A stretch of DNA of 64,000 bases from Lobosporangium transversale. Its lineage: Eukaryota; Mortierellomycota; Mortierellomycetes; Mortierellales; Mortierellaceae. Where the stretch lies: assembly GCF_002105155.1 (NCBI RefSeq), contig NW_019029061.1:1-64000 (forward strand), in the 5' to 3' direction. The position numbers and the translations under genes were made by a program. Position 1 is the first letter of the stretch. Each line of letters begins with the position of its first letter. Under the pieces are notes generated by a model that was not told the DNA's origin, searched no databases, and was given only the letters and a program-made list of their open reading frames with translations. This document shows positions 1 to 10,205 of this stretch, piece after piece.

Positions 1-42
1 ATTCGGTGACCAAAGATCTTTATTATTTTGTGAGCCATAACC

Positions 43-1160
43 TTACATTAGTGCTCCTATTCGAAATGAAATATTGTCAATTTTGATATTTCAGATTAAA
101 AAAATTAATATCACTTGACAAAATATCAATTGTAATTGGGCACTGCCTTACATCAATAAATAGCATTCCAACCATGGGCGTCACTGACAGCTTGGAGTCT
201 TTTATGAATACCTATGACGAGTCTGCTGCAGAAGTCCACTGGGATCCTGTACCATTCAACCTATCTTCGCTCCCATAGGTCGTCGCAGCTCTTTGCTCGC
301 TCCGGATACCTAGAGAGCTGCCTATCCAAAACTGCCCCCATATGTTCCATAGGGGTGAGCTGGCCACTCTAGAAGTGTACCTTCCTCTTCTGTCAGATGT
401 ACTGACTCCAAATACTTCCTAACAATCCTCGCCGTGTGTTTCGAATCATTGTCGTGCTGAAAGACGATATCGCTTTTAGTTAGGCCCCAGTCATCAAGCG
501 ACATCTGTAGATCCTCCTGGAGTAGTTTGATGTAAAGTTGTGCGTCCATATTATTGTCAATCCTTGCAATGTATCCAGGTCCGTACCATGAGAAGTATAA
601 CCACACTTTATCGTTACCACCACCGAACTTGACAGTGCCTAGCACCGACCTGCGAGTGAGGCGCCCCGGAGTGCCGTCCCATATCTACTGCACGCCGTCA
701 GAGCAGATTCCGTTAATTTTTGATTCATCTGGTAAAATAAGCTTTTTCCAATCTTCCAAAGTCCATTCCTTATACTTATTGATAAAATGCAAACAAGCTT
801 TTATGTGTCGCCGACGTAAAGCTAGCTTAAGTACACGCCTCTTTGCTGTCACTCTTAACTCCTTGAGCCGTTGACTAACGGTGTTCTCAGAATCAGCCGC
901 TGGTATGAGCCGATTGGTTCTGATGGTGGCCTCAACTGCCATTAAGATACTGAATGCTCTCTCTAGATACTTTCCTTTGTCGACCGCCATTATTGACTGG
1001 TAGGTACTCGATATTATTTGCGTAGATCCTTTTGGTCGTCCTTTGGGATACAGTATACCGACACTAGCAGCAGTTTCTTTAATAGACGTGCCTCCAATCA
1101 TTATCCTCCTGGCTTCGTCGACATTCTTTGTGGAGTTGGTCTCATATTCTGTGAAGATAT
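43..1160 (-). pseudogene. Decayed Tc1/mariner-family transposase and one element end
   Basis: On the minus strand, 1101-688 encodes a helix-turn-helix and N-terminal part of a Tc1-type transposase, ending in a motif around LPDESKIN (the DES part holds the first catalytic Asp). It continues in the same frame after a TAG stop at 687-685 into 684-322, which carries QHDNDSKHTA (second catalytic Asp) and LEWPAHP. There a frameshift or small deletion removes the usual DLNPIE stretch. Another frame then continues with the family C terminus (about 345-130, including a YPERAKSCDDLWER-like segment). Tc1 transposases cut and paste DNA between short inverted ends. The left terminus near 50-70 reads agtgctcctattcgaa, and a near-complementary inner copy lies at about 110-130. 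No matching right end was found, so the element is truncated or diverged. One stop plus one frame break suggests moderately recent inactivation. Confidence 0.88.
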
Positions 1161-1804
1161 AGTTAAGAGGGGGTTAAGTAAGTGTTCATCATTTAAAGAG
1201 GAGAAAGTATTTACTTACCTTATATTATATGACGTCCAGAAGTTGTCATGGGCATCATTTTAGACCACATGCAAACTGAAACAGTGACCTAAATGAGCAA
1301 AAAAGTCATTAACTTTCCAAATGAGACAAGCTAATGTCACAACGTATAACTATGACGTAGAAAAAGATGGGAGCTTTATTTAAACCAAGTATGAGTGGTG
1401 TATGCATATACGGTGTCTAGGAATGAAAAAAAGAAATGAACATGGGAATGAAATATTGATTCAGTTTAGCATGTTAGTGGATGACATATTTTATGCAAGC
1501 TTATTTTGTAAGACATTTGAGTAGACAATGTCTGTTTTGTTTAGGTATGAGTGTCTATTTGCTTGTGTTTCCCCTATACTAAGCTCGACCAAAACCAACA
1601 CGACCCCCATGAAAGCACCTATTACTGTAGTGTAATGAGAAATGCGCGAAAAATTTTTGTCAGGCAATGGTACAGTCAAATCAGTGAGAAATGATATAGA
1701 TGTAATTAGGATATCTCCTCATTCCTTGTCCAAAAAAGAGGAAAAAAATTTCATATTCGATAACTAACCACGCTATAAGCATGTCAAGTGATACGAAGCG
1801 AATG

Positions 1805-1839
<35 letters not shown>

Positions 1840-1878
1840 GAACCTCTGACACAGAGCTATTATTTTTAAGGCGGAGGG
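1161..1878. other. AT-rich intergenic stretch with a long T run
   Basis: No coding region or known RNA is recognisable. The clearest feature is a run of about 35 T at 1807-1841. Short open frames on the minus strand are low-complexity lysine or phenylalanine runs created by this homopolymer. Confidence 0.4.
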
Positions 1879-3290
1879 CAAAACTTTTAAGAGGCGTGGA
1901 AGAGTAGAATATACTAAAAGTCCTAGAAGCATAAAGAACACTAACAGGTCCAGTGCCGTAATGAAAGCGAAATGCATTCAAATGCTAATTAAGTCATGGC
2001 CCGCATCTGTAAACAAATTGTGAAGGTCCCGATGGAAGGAAATCATTTGGGGGAGAAAGAAGATTAGGAAACGAAAAATGAAAATTAAAAAGTGCACGTG
2101 CCAAAGTCTATTCACCATCAGGTTGAGCTCTACACAGGGCAATAATATATTGTCACGGGATTAGCAGGCTCTGTCTGATTTACCCTCTTCCAAGTGCTGC
2201 TAGTCTTTTTTTCCTTGTAGCGTAGAGGGAATGACCGCTTTAATTTTTATGAGCCACTTTCCATTACCTAGAATCTAGTCCAGAGTAAGGTTGGCTAATG
2301 AGTTCAAGTTCCGCCAGATTACTTCATTTCAAGGGCTGGTATGGCAAACACATGCAAACCTTGCATCAGTATGGGGGAAGTTAGTACTCATCTTAAATAT
2401 TAAAGAGGTCCGAAAAAGGATATCTTTTCATGTAGAAGCTTTTCCATCTTTGAGAAGGCAAAATGAAGAGACTCGGGGTGATGCTTGGCCCTTCAATGAC
2501 ACCTTCTACTAGCCAAGCTGAGGCACTGCTTCTGGTTAATCCCCCAAGCATACCCGAGCGCTTGACAGGCCCTGTCTCACGGCGGAACTGGCTTGATCTT
2601 GCAGGGAAGAGTGGTGTTCCCCCATCGTTATTCTTCAAAAGCAAATCAGGTCCATTTAAGGCAGTAGCACTAACTTAAAGAAAATCTTTTTCACTCTGTT
2701 AAAAGATACTATGAAGCAAAGCCTTTTTTTTCTACAGGGTGAATATAATGTGCGTGGCAGGTGTATGAAATGTTTGTGAAAGAGCATGTGTAATGTTTGT
2801 AAGAGGGCTTGTGTATAGTGTGTGAGAGGGTGTACGAATGCTAGAGTGCATTTTTATTACTTTTATTATTATTTTTTTTTACTATTTTTTGACTTCTATT
2901 GTTTTTACTGCTTCTATTCTTGTATTATTTTACTTAATTTTATTGCTTTGGTTTCTTCTGTGTTTTATTACTTTCTATTTTTTTTTCTTTTAATGCATTT
3001 ATTTTTTTTAATTACAAGTCGGTTAAGGGGTGTATGAGAAAGATCTTACGATTATTACTTTTGAAGTTTTTGACATGCTTCGCTTAGAGCTATATGCCCT
3101 GTGGACTCTTGTTAAAAAAAATAGAGAAAGAACTTCGCTTTTAGTCTGCATATGATTGGGCTTTGAATATTACTTTGGCATCTGCTTTCCCTTTCATGGA
3201 TCGTGAATAAGGAGCTTAAATGGGTTAGAGCAGACTCGTCTTAACTCTTTTGAAGTTGACAGCCACTCTAGGAAACAACAAAAATAAGAG
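1879..3290 (+). repeat. Dispersed repeat R1, longest copy (about 1.4 kb)
   Basis: This is the only copy that joins both halves of a repeat whose fragments lie inverted elsewhere: 8,607-9,392 (matching about 1,879-2,655), 5,800-6,450 (matching about 2,650-3,290), 11,125-11,710 and 10,310-10,400. Diagnostic shared words include gtatggcaaacacatgcaaa (2,340), ccaagctgaggcactgcttc (2,514) and gccctgtggactcttgtt (3,095). It is interrupted by T-rich low-complexity sequence at 2,860-3,010. No transposase or reverse transcriptase is visible, and the ends show no clear target duplication. It may be a fragment of a larger non-autonomous element; the class cannot be assigned from sequence alone. Confidence 0.75.
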
Positions 3291-3857
3291 AGCTGAGACC
3301 TTAGGATATTTTGTGTTGGCCCATGCTTGAGCATAAGTCTCTATTCAGAGCCATTTCTTTTCTTTTTCGGCTTAGGAGTTATTAATAAACTTTGGGATGA
3401 AAAAAATAAAAGTTAAATATAGTTTGTGCCAGATCTGATGCAAGTCATGACATTGTATAACATTCCTTCCTCATTCTCCTTTCCCTTTCAAACAATCTTA
3501 CCGTCGCGGCTTCTCATCCTCATTTGTCTCACTTCCATGGACTGTCATCGCTATCAATGTCGTAATTAGCCAATAGTCGCCATTTGTTTACTAATGTCTT
3601 ATTGCATAAGCAGGGCTCCTATACTATACTAGAATAGAATTCTAATGGACTGTAAAAAAAATTTTCACCCCTTTTTTATATGCATTCGAATTTCATTCGA
3701 TTATGGAATTGGAGAACTGGGCATAAGTCATGGAAAATGTGCATGTCAAGTTTGTCCTTCCCTTATGCCGCTCTTATCGTTTATTCCTCTCTGGTATAAA
3801 TGCTGCTGATACGTCTTGCGACACTCTTCTTATCTCTTATTTTCTTTATACCACGAA
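3291..3857. other. Unassigned AT-rich DNA with a Tc1-end-like scrap
   Basis: No gene is visible. At 3,611-3,670 the sequence agggctcctatactatac, followed by gaatagaattctaatgg, resembles the outer end of the Tc1-like elements in this window (gctcctattcga) and a similar scrap at 5,288-5,335. This suggests a degraded inverted-repeat element. Confidence 0.3.
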
Positions 3858-3960
3858 TAGCAAGCAATGTCGAGCTCATGAATTGATGAATGACTTTTTG
3901 TCTGATTCAGAAAAGAAAGCGATCACGTGTGCTTGATTAATTTGTTCTCCGTTTTTTTCC
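3856..3960 (+). repeat. Dispersed repeat R2, copy 1
   Basis: One of four direct copies of a roughly 110-130 bp module containing agcaatgtcgagctcatga, gactttttgtctgattcag and gatcacgtgtgcttgattaa. The others start near 5,064, 5,356 and 9,505. The copies differ by scattered substitutions and small indels, so this is an old family. No coding capacity. Confidence 0.7.
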
Positions 3961-3964
3961 CTAG

Positions 3965-4265
3965 GCTTATAGCAAGGCAGAATGGACTTTTCCTGACGAA
4001 GCAGAGGGATCGACAAGAGAGCAGGTGATTTGTGAGCAAGACCAAAAGTCAAGGGAAGCTTAGAGGTAAAATTCTAGATATCAGGTAAAGAACTATTAAT
4101 ATGGTGCTCTTACGCATTGCTTATCATTGGGCCGTGCTTTCACATGTCATGACTCAGACCTGGGTCGAGTCGATGTGAGCAGAGCCATGGTGGCGACAGC
4201 CCATGATTAACTTGGTCTTGAATCACGTAACCAACTTCTGTCATGGAGGCTACTATACGGCAAAA
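3965..4265 (+). repeat. Dispersed repeat R4, copy 1
   Basis: A direct counterpart of 9,843-10,205. Both contain aaggcagaatg, tagatatcaggtaa / aagatatcaggtaa, gctttcacatgtcatgactc and a final tcttggaggc / tcatggaggc block. The copy here is shorter because it lacks the short tandem expansion seen at 9,998-10,082. No coding region is apparent. It sits immediately after an R2 module, so R2 and R4 may be parts of one element. Confidence 0.7.
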
Positions 4266-4967
4266 GGTACTAGATAAGACTAAGAAGCAATTCTTTGTTC
4301 CATATCAATTTGCAAAGGGTTACTTGGGCTGACCTCTATACAACTAGAGAATACCTTGTTCTCAGATGAGAGCCTCTTTAGCAGAACTGAGTTTTGCGTC
4401 AAGTAGTCCTACAACAAGCATTGAAGACAGAACTCTTTTTGCCCATATTATCAAAAAGATAATGCAATGTGATGGAGGAAATCAATGTTATGGGGCTGCA
4501 GTACTGACAACGAGTAAGACGATGGCTGTTGGCTTTAAGGCAAGGCTAGTTCGATAACGTTCGTCGATGCCTGCAAGTCATGCAAACGATGGTCACTCAC
4601 ATAAACAGACAGCGGTGATTGGGAAATAGTTGATATCATTGTGTCAAGGACTGAGGATGAATATAAATGCGATCTAATGTCTGACATAAACAAACAGATG
4701 CTGCGCAATACGCAGCAAGGACAGATGACCATGCCGCTTGACCCGACCCGGCCAATGAGATTCAAGAAGACAAGCACGAGGCGAGTACCGCATTAGACGC
4801 CAAGAAATAGATTAGCAATCCATCATCAAACGAGGATGACTCAATCACCTCAACCAAAACATATAAAAAGCCCTGTAGAACCATAACAGATCAGTAGTAT
4901 AAGCACCTTATCTTCTCTACGCCCCACTTCCTTATCCTTGATCACATGTACTTATCATATCCCTTGT
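4266..4967. other. Unassigned DNA, promoter-like near 4,860
   Basis: No gene is recognised. A TATA-like box (catataaaaag) at about 4,858, followed by a pyrimidine-rich stretch, could be the U3/R part of a long terminal repeat leading into the R2-type sequence after 4,968. No paired copy of this part was found in the window, so the LTR reading is speculative. Confidence 0.25.
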
Positions 4968-5210
4968 AGCCAACTGGTTAATTCTCTAGTTTTCCTTTCG
5001 TCTGACTTTATTACAAAGGGGTTCAATTTCATTTTAGCAAGGCAATGCTAAGATTCATATGCCACGAACAGCAATCAATGTCGAGCTTATGAATTGATGG
5101 ATGACTTTTTGTCTGATTCAGAATCGGAAATAGATCACGTGGCCATGATTAATTTGTTCCGCGCTTCTTTCCCTCATTCCCTCATTCCCTCGTGCATAAT
5201 TTTGCCTGTC
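4968..5210 (+). repeat. Dispersed repeat R2, copy 2 with extended left flank
   Basis: Homologous over its whole length to 9,392-9,615. Both start ccaactggttag/aatt, share cctttcgtctgactttatta at 4,998 and 9,420, and run through the R2 module to the ccctcattcc region. The shared left flank shows that the repeat unit is at least 240 bp, larger than the four-copy core. Confidence 0.7.
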
Positions 5211-5284
5211 AGTCCTAGTCACGTCTTCTAGTTTAGTTCTGGGACTAGCTTCAATAATTCTGGAAGAGCTATAGACCAATGAGC

Positions 5285-5500
5285 ATCAGGGCTCCTATTC
5301 GACCATCGAATAGAATTCCAATGCACTGTAAAATTGTTTTTCATCCCTCATCTGTCACGAACAGCAAGCAATGTCGAGCTCATGAATTGATGAATGACTT
5401 TTTGTCTGCTTCGAATCAGAAAAAGATCACGTGTGCTTGAATAATTTGTTCCGCATTTTCCCCTCCCTCATTCACTCATTCCCTCATGCATAGCTTTCGC
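5285..5500 (+). repeat. Tc1-end-like scrap followed by R2 copy 3
   Basis: Positions 5,288-5,335 begin agggctcctattcgacc, like the Tc1-type element ends at 43 and 9,617. The R2 core follows at about 5,356-5,500 (gaacagcaagcaatgtcgag, then gatcacgtgtgcttgaata). The same juxtaposition of an element end and R2 occurs at 9,505-9,711, so the two repeats are associated. Confidence 0.6.
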
Positions 5501-5509
5501 CTGTCAAGC

Positions 5510-5795
5510 CAAGTCGCCAAGGCTCATGGCGCCAAGGAACTTTGATATAAGATTGCACCAGATATCTTCCTCGGATCCTGTGCATTAAGTAAACTCAACA
5601 CTTGGAGTTCCGCATATGGCAGAAGTCGTTAGGAAGTATTTGAGTAAGCTTTATTTAGAGTTCTTGACGCGCGTGTCCGCTCCAGTCAAACAAGTATAAA
5701 TATCACAGACTTGTAACATAGAACATAGCAAGCCTCAGTCTGCAATAAACCTATTCTTGTCAGTCCTTGACATCATTTCCCTTATTTTTGTTGTT
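5510..5795 (+). repeat. Possible solo LTR fragment
   Basis: The stretch has features of an LTR promoter and poly(A) region: a TATA-like aagtataaatatcac near 5,690, and a signal-like gcaataaacctattcttg about 55 bases downstream. No second copy or flanking target duplication is visible, so this rests only on layout and is uncertain. Confidence 0.25.
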
Positions 5796-5799
5796 TCCT

Positions 5800-6450
5800 A
5801 GGATGACTCTCTACTTCAAAGAGCTTGCTCTGACCCATTTAAGCCTTTTATTCACGATCCATGGAGGGAAAGGTAGATGTCTAAAGTATTTTTCAAAGCG
5901 GAGTTTTTTCTCTATTTTATAAAACAAGAGTCCACAGGGCATACAGCTCTAAGCGAAGCATAACAAAAATTCAAAAATAATAGTTCTAAGATATTTCTCA
6001 TGCACCCCTTAAGCGGCTTGTAATAAAAAAAAATAAATAAAATGAAGAAAAAAATAAAGACAAAAGAAAAAAGAAAAAAAAAAAAAAAAAAGAAAAAAGA
6101 AAAAAAAAAAAAGACAAAAGAAAAAAAAAAAGAAGTAATAAAACATAAAAAAAAACAAAGTAATAAAAATATTACAAGTAATTAAAGCAGTAGAAATAAT
6201 TGAAGTCATATAATAATTAAAAGAAAATAAAAAAAAAAAAAAAAAAAAAAAAAGTAATATAATTGCACCACTAGCATTGTCATTGCATTCATCCTGCCAT
6301 GCACTTTATAAACATCCCCTCACAAACACTACATGTGATTTTTCACAACCATTGTTATACACCCTGTCAAATAAGAAAGCTTTGCTTCATAATATCTTTA
6401 TGAAGCGAAAAAAAGTTTTTCATTCAGTTAGTGCTACTGCCGTTAAAAGA
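5800..6450 (-). repeat. Dispersed repeat R1, inverted partial copy
   Basis: The reverse complement matches about 2,650-3,290. Examples are cagggcatacagctctaagc at 5,935, which pairs with 3,085-3,105, and ggcagtagcactaact, present here in reverse at 6,424-6,440. The central low-complexity part has expanded into A-rich tracts at 6,018-6,255. It lacks the first half of R1. Confidence 0.7.
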
Positions 6451-6854
6451 CTTTGTTACCAAGATGCTGTCGGCCCGAGTCCTTTCCGCAAGCTCTTGTT
6501 CACTACCGTAGGATTGAATAGGAGAGAAAAAGAGTTGTGGGTAGTTTGACCTTTCACACCCAATGCAATCGGCCCCAAAAAGTGCTCTAGGCCAAAGTTC
6601 CTTTCTCCTCCCAGGGGCCAGCTTCTTCAATATTCCTCAGCTGAAGAGCGGATGACTGGCTCACCCCGCCGTTAAGCAAGGTTCTCATGCACATACAATA
6701 AGCTCTCCTGCGCTTAAAGTATTGTTGCGCTTACGTTAAGTGCCCACAAAAGAGCAAGCACCACTGGCAACCCACAAGAGCGTCATTCCACCTTTTCCCC
6801 CTAGCCTGCCACACGCCGACCATCTTCGACTAGAGGTATCACCATCCGTACTAT

Positions 6855-7215
6855 CCCAGAGAGACAGAAACGAGAGGAAATCAAAAAAGCAAGTCTCTGC
6901 GAGTCGCAACAGTGAGGGCGTACATCCAAATCTATTGGGCAATATATTCGGCCCAGAAGAAGCAGGAGCTTCTCCCAGCACACAACCCTGCTGCTAAACC
7001 CGTCTGTATCATCAAAAGAAACTAGGGCCATCATCAAGCCTATTCCAGAAGAAACTACGTATTTACATACCATAAAAATGATAGAGTGTCGCTCCAGGCT
7101 AATGACTTCATCGAAGCTACCAGACTCTTTGCCTGCCTGCAGCGGAGCAGACAGCCCAGGGCGCACCACGTGGAGGTGGTCTGGTTGCGCGCCCCAAATA
7201 AATATTAAGCTCTAC
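6855..7215 (+). repeat. Dispersed repeat R3, copy 1
   Basis: A direct counterpart of 10,528-10,760. Two conserved blocks stand out: 6,875-6,930 (aaagcaagtctctgcgagtc) and 7,121-7,197. The second is identical, by eye, to 10,657-10,733 over about 77 bases. The DNA between the blocks is shorter in the second copy. The identical core contains nested short palindromes such as caccacgtggaggtg. It has no tRNA B box and no open frame of note. Confidence 0.7.
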
Positions 7216-7269
7216 GGGAGAGCTAAGTAAATGAACGCTTTAACGGAAGTGTCCACTAAAGCCAATAGA

Positions 7270-7870
7270 TAATGCCGACCTCCCTACCGCCCTCAGGAGC
7301 ATGGAAATATACATCCAGTCCCTACCTCAGCATCGAGCCTCCATACCCTTTGAAGAGAGGAAGTTGAGTCCTTCTCTTTTGACACTAGCCGCCCTTACTC
7401 AATAAAGGCCTGTCAAAGCAGGCTCCCTCTATTGAGTCCACCCTCAGGACTCGGCAAGTTTAGCCAAAGCCCTTACTCTAGCATCGGCCCCTGACCCTGG
7501 GATGAACTTTCGCTCATAATGACGAACGCTGACCGCCCAGCCACCCTGGAGAGCATGGACCTAAAATCCTTCTCTCCATCAGCATTGAACCTAACCCATG
7601 GAGAAGTTGAATTCTCTATTTGGTGCCAACCACCCTTACCCGATAAAGGCCTGTCAAAGCAGACTCTCTTTATGGGACCTCCCTCAGAGCTGGGTATAAA
7701 AAACCCGAGCCCCTACCTTAGCACCGGACCCTGGCCCTGGGATGAGCAATAGCCCATAAAGTGGACTGAGGGGAGCTTGCGCTCATCCTCAAGTCGATGC
7801 CGTCCGCCCTACCACCCTAAGGAGCGTACTGCTCCTCAACGGCAATGCCTCCATACCCAAAGAGGATAGC
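7270..7870 (+). repeat. Diverged tandem repeat, period about 250-260 bp
   Basis: Three units can be followed, starting near 7,274, 7,529 and 7,795. Each begins with a gccgaccgccctaccaccctc-like word and a gagcatgg/gagcgtac word. The first two share ataaaggcctgtcaaagcag (7,402 and 7,641) and cctgggatga (7,495 and 7,736). The third unit is partial. Composition is more GC-rich than the surroundings. No protein is recognisable. Confidence 0.65.
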
Positions 7871-8538
7871 TTGCGCTTCCACTTATTATTTAAAGTCTTT
7901 CTGTTAGATAAGTACGTCAGATGAAGGCAGAAGAACATTTGCCTCAAAACCGTTCATTATGTCCGTCAATCTAACCAATGCTCTTGGAGCATAAAATATT
8001 CTTATCTGCCCGTGCCCATAAATCAATTCCTTAACAAAATACATACCGCCATGTCTACTACAGCTACCACTGTGGGGCACTTTAATTCCGTTACGGCTTT
8101 GAGCCATGTAGGTTGACATATAATGCACACATAGGCCTGTGTTCTACAATAGCTGCTAATAGGGCTTTTCTCTCGAAAAAGCTCCATATTTGTAGCTCTC
8201 ATGGAGACACATTGTGCCCGACGATTTAATACCGCCGTCTTATGTACACCGTAGTGGCACTCTCCATGTTCACCGTATTGGATTTACCTTACCCCAAAGA
8301 AAATATGGACTGCAGATGCCACAGTGGTAAAGCACAGTTAAGAACTTAGCCTGAATGCTTATGTTGCAAATCCATGGCTTAAGGTCCTATCTCTTTCGCT
8401 GCATATTCTGCAGCATCGAGGGAAGGTTAAGAAGAGGAGATGAAGCAAATAAATAAATATGAATGGAGTGTGCCATGCCCAAGGGCATTTTACATAATCC
8501 ATATTTATTGTATATTTTTTGCACCGTACTCCTCTTCT

Positions 8539-8573
<35 letters not shown>

Positions 8574-8606
8574 TTTGAGAAAGAGAAAAAAAAAAAAAAA
8601 AAAAAA
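7871..8606. other. Unassigned DNA ending in paired T and A runs
   Basis: No gene is recognised. At 8,541-8,606 a T run of about 28 and an A run of about 23 flank aaatctttgagaaagag. The same arrangement recurs at 11,104-11,165, at the same boundary of R1, so the hairpin-like T/A pair may mark a true end or insertion site of that repeat. Confidence 0.4.
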
Positions 8607-9392
8607 AGACTTGATTTGCTTTTGAAGAGTAGCGATGGGGGAACACCACTCTTCGCTGCAAGATCAAGCCAGCTCCGCCGTGAGACAGGGCCTGTCAAGC
8701 GCTCGGGTATGCTTGGGGAATTAACCAGAAGCAGTGCCTCAGCTTGGCTAGTAGAAGGTGTCATTGAAGGACCAAGCATCACCAGGAGTCTCTTCATTTC
8801 GGCTTCTCAAAGATGGGAAGGCTTCTTCATGAAAAGATATCCTTTTTCGGACCTCTTTAATATTTAAGATGAGTACTAACTTCCCCCATACTGATGCAAG
8901 GTTTGCATGTGTTTGCCATACCAGCCCTAAAAATAAAATTAATCTGCCGGAACTTGAACTCATTAGTACCAACCTTACTCTGAACTAGGTTCTAGGTAAT
9001 GGAAAGTGACTCATAAAAATTAAAGCGGTCATTCTCTCTACGCTACAAGGGAAAAAAGACTAGCATCACTTGGAAGAGGGTAAATCAGAAAGAGCCTGCA
9101 ACAAAGATAGTATCTTATCCCGTGACAATATATTATTGCCCTGTGTAGAGCCCAACCTGATGGTGAATAGACTTTGGCACGTGCACTTTTTAATTTTCGT
9201 TTTTCGATTCCCAATCTTCCTCCCCCTAATGATTTCCATCCATCGGGACTTTCACAATTTGTTTACAGATGCGGGCCATGACTTAATTAGAATGCATTTT
9301 GCTTTCATTACGGCACTGGACCTCTTAGTGTTCTTTAAGCTTCTAGGACTTTTAGTATATTCTACTTTTCCACGCCTCTTAAAAGTTTTCTT
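8607..9392 (-). repeat. Dispersed repeat R1, inverted partial copy
   Basis: The reverse complement of about 1,879-2,655, with high similarity throughout. Shared words include agcagtgcctcagcttggct (8,731) and tttgcatgtgtttgccatac (8,901). It stops where the poly-T/poly-A boundary lies (8,541-8,606). At its far end it abuts the R2 flank at 9,392. Confidence 0.75.
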
Positions 9393-9615
9393 ATCCAACT
9401 GGTTAGTTCATTAGTCTTCCTTTCGTCTGACTTTATTACAAAGGGTTTCAATTTCATATCAAGGAACTACTGCTTGACTGATAAGGACAAACCATATTTC
9501 AGCAAGGCAATGTGGAGCTGATGCATTAATGAATGACAATTTGTCTGATTCAGATTTAAAAAAAAATCACGTGCGCTTGATTAATTTGTTCCACACTTTT
9601 TCTCCCTCATTCCCG
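9392..9615 (+). repeat. Dispersed repeat R2, copy 4 with extended left flank
   Basis: A direct match to 4,968-5,210, including cctttcgtctgactttatta and the module gatcacgtgcgcttgattaa. It is broken by a roughly 40 bp insertion (about 9,462-9,500) absent from the other copy. It ends directly at the inverted-repeat element at 9,617. Confidence 0.65.
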
Positions 9616-9616
9616 C

Positions 9617-9711
9617 CAGTGCTCCTATTCGAACTGAAATTTTGTCAATTATGGTTCAGATTAAAAAAATAAATATCAATTGGCAAAATTTCAGTTCGAA
9701 TAGGAGCACTG
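9617..9711. mobile_element. 95 bp palindromic MITE with Tc1-type ends
   Basis: About 35 bases at each end are near-perfect inverted repeats, from cagtgctcctattcgaac to gttcgaataggagcactg, with one mismatch visible in the inner part. An AT-rich 25 bp centre (ttcagattaaaaaaataaat) separates them. The same end sequence and centre occur at 43-130 next to the decayed transposase, so this is very probably a non-autonomous derivative of that element. A TA target duplication is not evident. It cannot encode protein. Confidence 0.8.
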
Positions 9712-9712
9712 A

Positions 9713-9845
9713 TCAACACAATGGAAGGTGTATGGGCACACATGACGGTACATTTGTACCAATGTCCAGACAATCCAAAGGATATAGAAAACCTTTGGGA
9801 GAGAGTTCAGGACGAATGGGCATGTTGTCGAGAACCTGGGCTTAG
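9713..9845 (+). pseudogene. Fragment of a Tc1/mariner transposase C terminus
   Basis: The plus-strand frame beginning at about 9,718 reads a short piece with NPKDIENLWERVQDEW. This matches the conserved C-terminal region of Tc1/mariner transposases (a DLNPIE..VW...YP.NP..L.ELWERVQ.EW pattern). The catalytic core is absent. The fragment starts immediately after the 95 bp palindrome and ends at the R4 repeat, so it has been cut by other insertions. It differs in wording from the transposase at the left edge and is likely from a different family member. Confidence 0.7.
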
Positions 9846-10205
9846 GGTAAGGCAGAATGACCTTTTCCAGACTTGGCAGAGGAGTAGGTAAGGGAATAGG
9901 ACAGGATCAAGAGTCAAGGAAAGCTTAGGAGTTTTATTCAAGATATCAGGTAAGGAACTAAACTAGGTGGGGAATGTGTCTCTATTTATATGTTATTCAT
10001 GGGCTATGCTTAGCAGTGAGTCATGGGCGATGCTTATCGATGGGCTATGCTTATCAATGAGCCATTGGGCTATGCTTTCACATGTCATGACTCAGACCTG
10101 AACCGAGCCGATGCGAGTCGAGCCGCGGTGGCGTTAGCACGTGGCTTACTTGGCCCTGGATCACGTGACGAGCTTCTGTCTTGGAGGCCGGTATACGACA
10201 CACGT
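9843..10205 (+). repeat. Dispersed repeat R4, copy 2, with internal short tandem
   Basis: A direct counterpart of 3,965-4,265. At 9,998-10,082 it carries an imperfect tandem of about four units built on gggctatgcttatcaatgag, where the first copy has one unit. No protein is recognised; an open frame through this stretch is a by-product of the tandem. Confidence 0.65.

Noticed and set aside
6009-6209. Phenylalanine-rich open frame on the minus strand
   Set aside because: It is simply translated A/T low-complexity sequence within an R1 copy; composition gives no protein signal.
7121-7197. The identical 77-base R3 core considered as a tRNA or tRNA-derived SINE
   Set aside because: Length and short stems are suggestive, but no B-box (GGTTCRANNCC) is present on either strand and no cloverleaf could be drawn.
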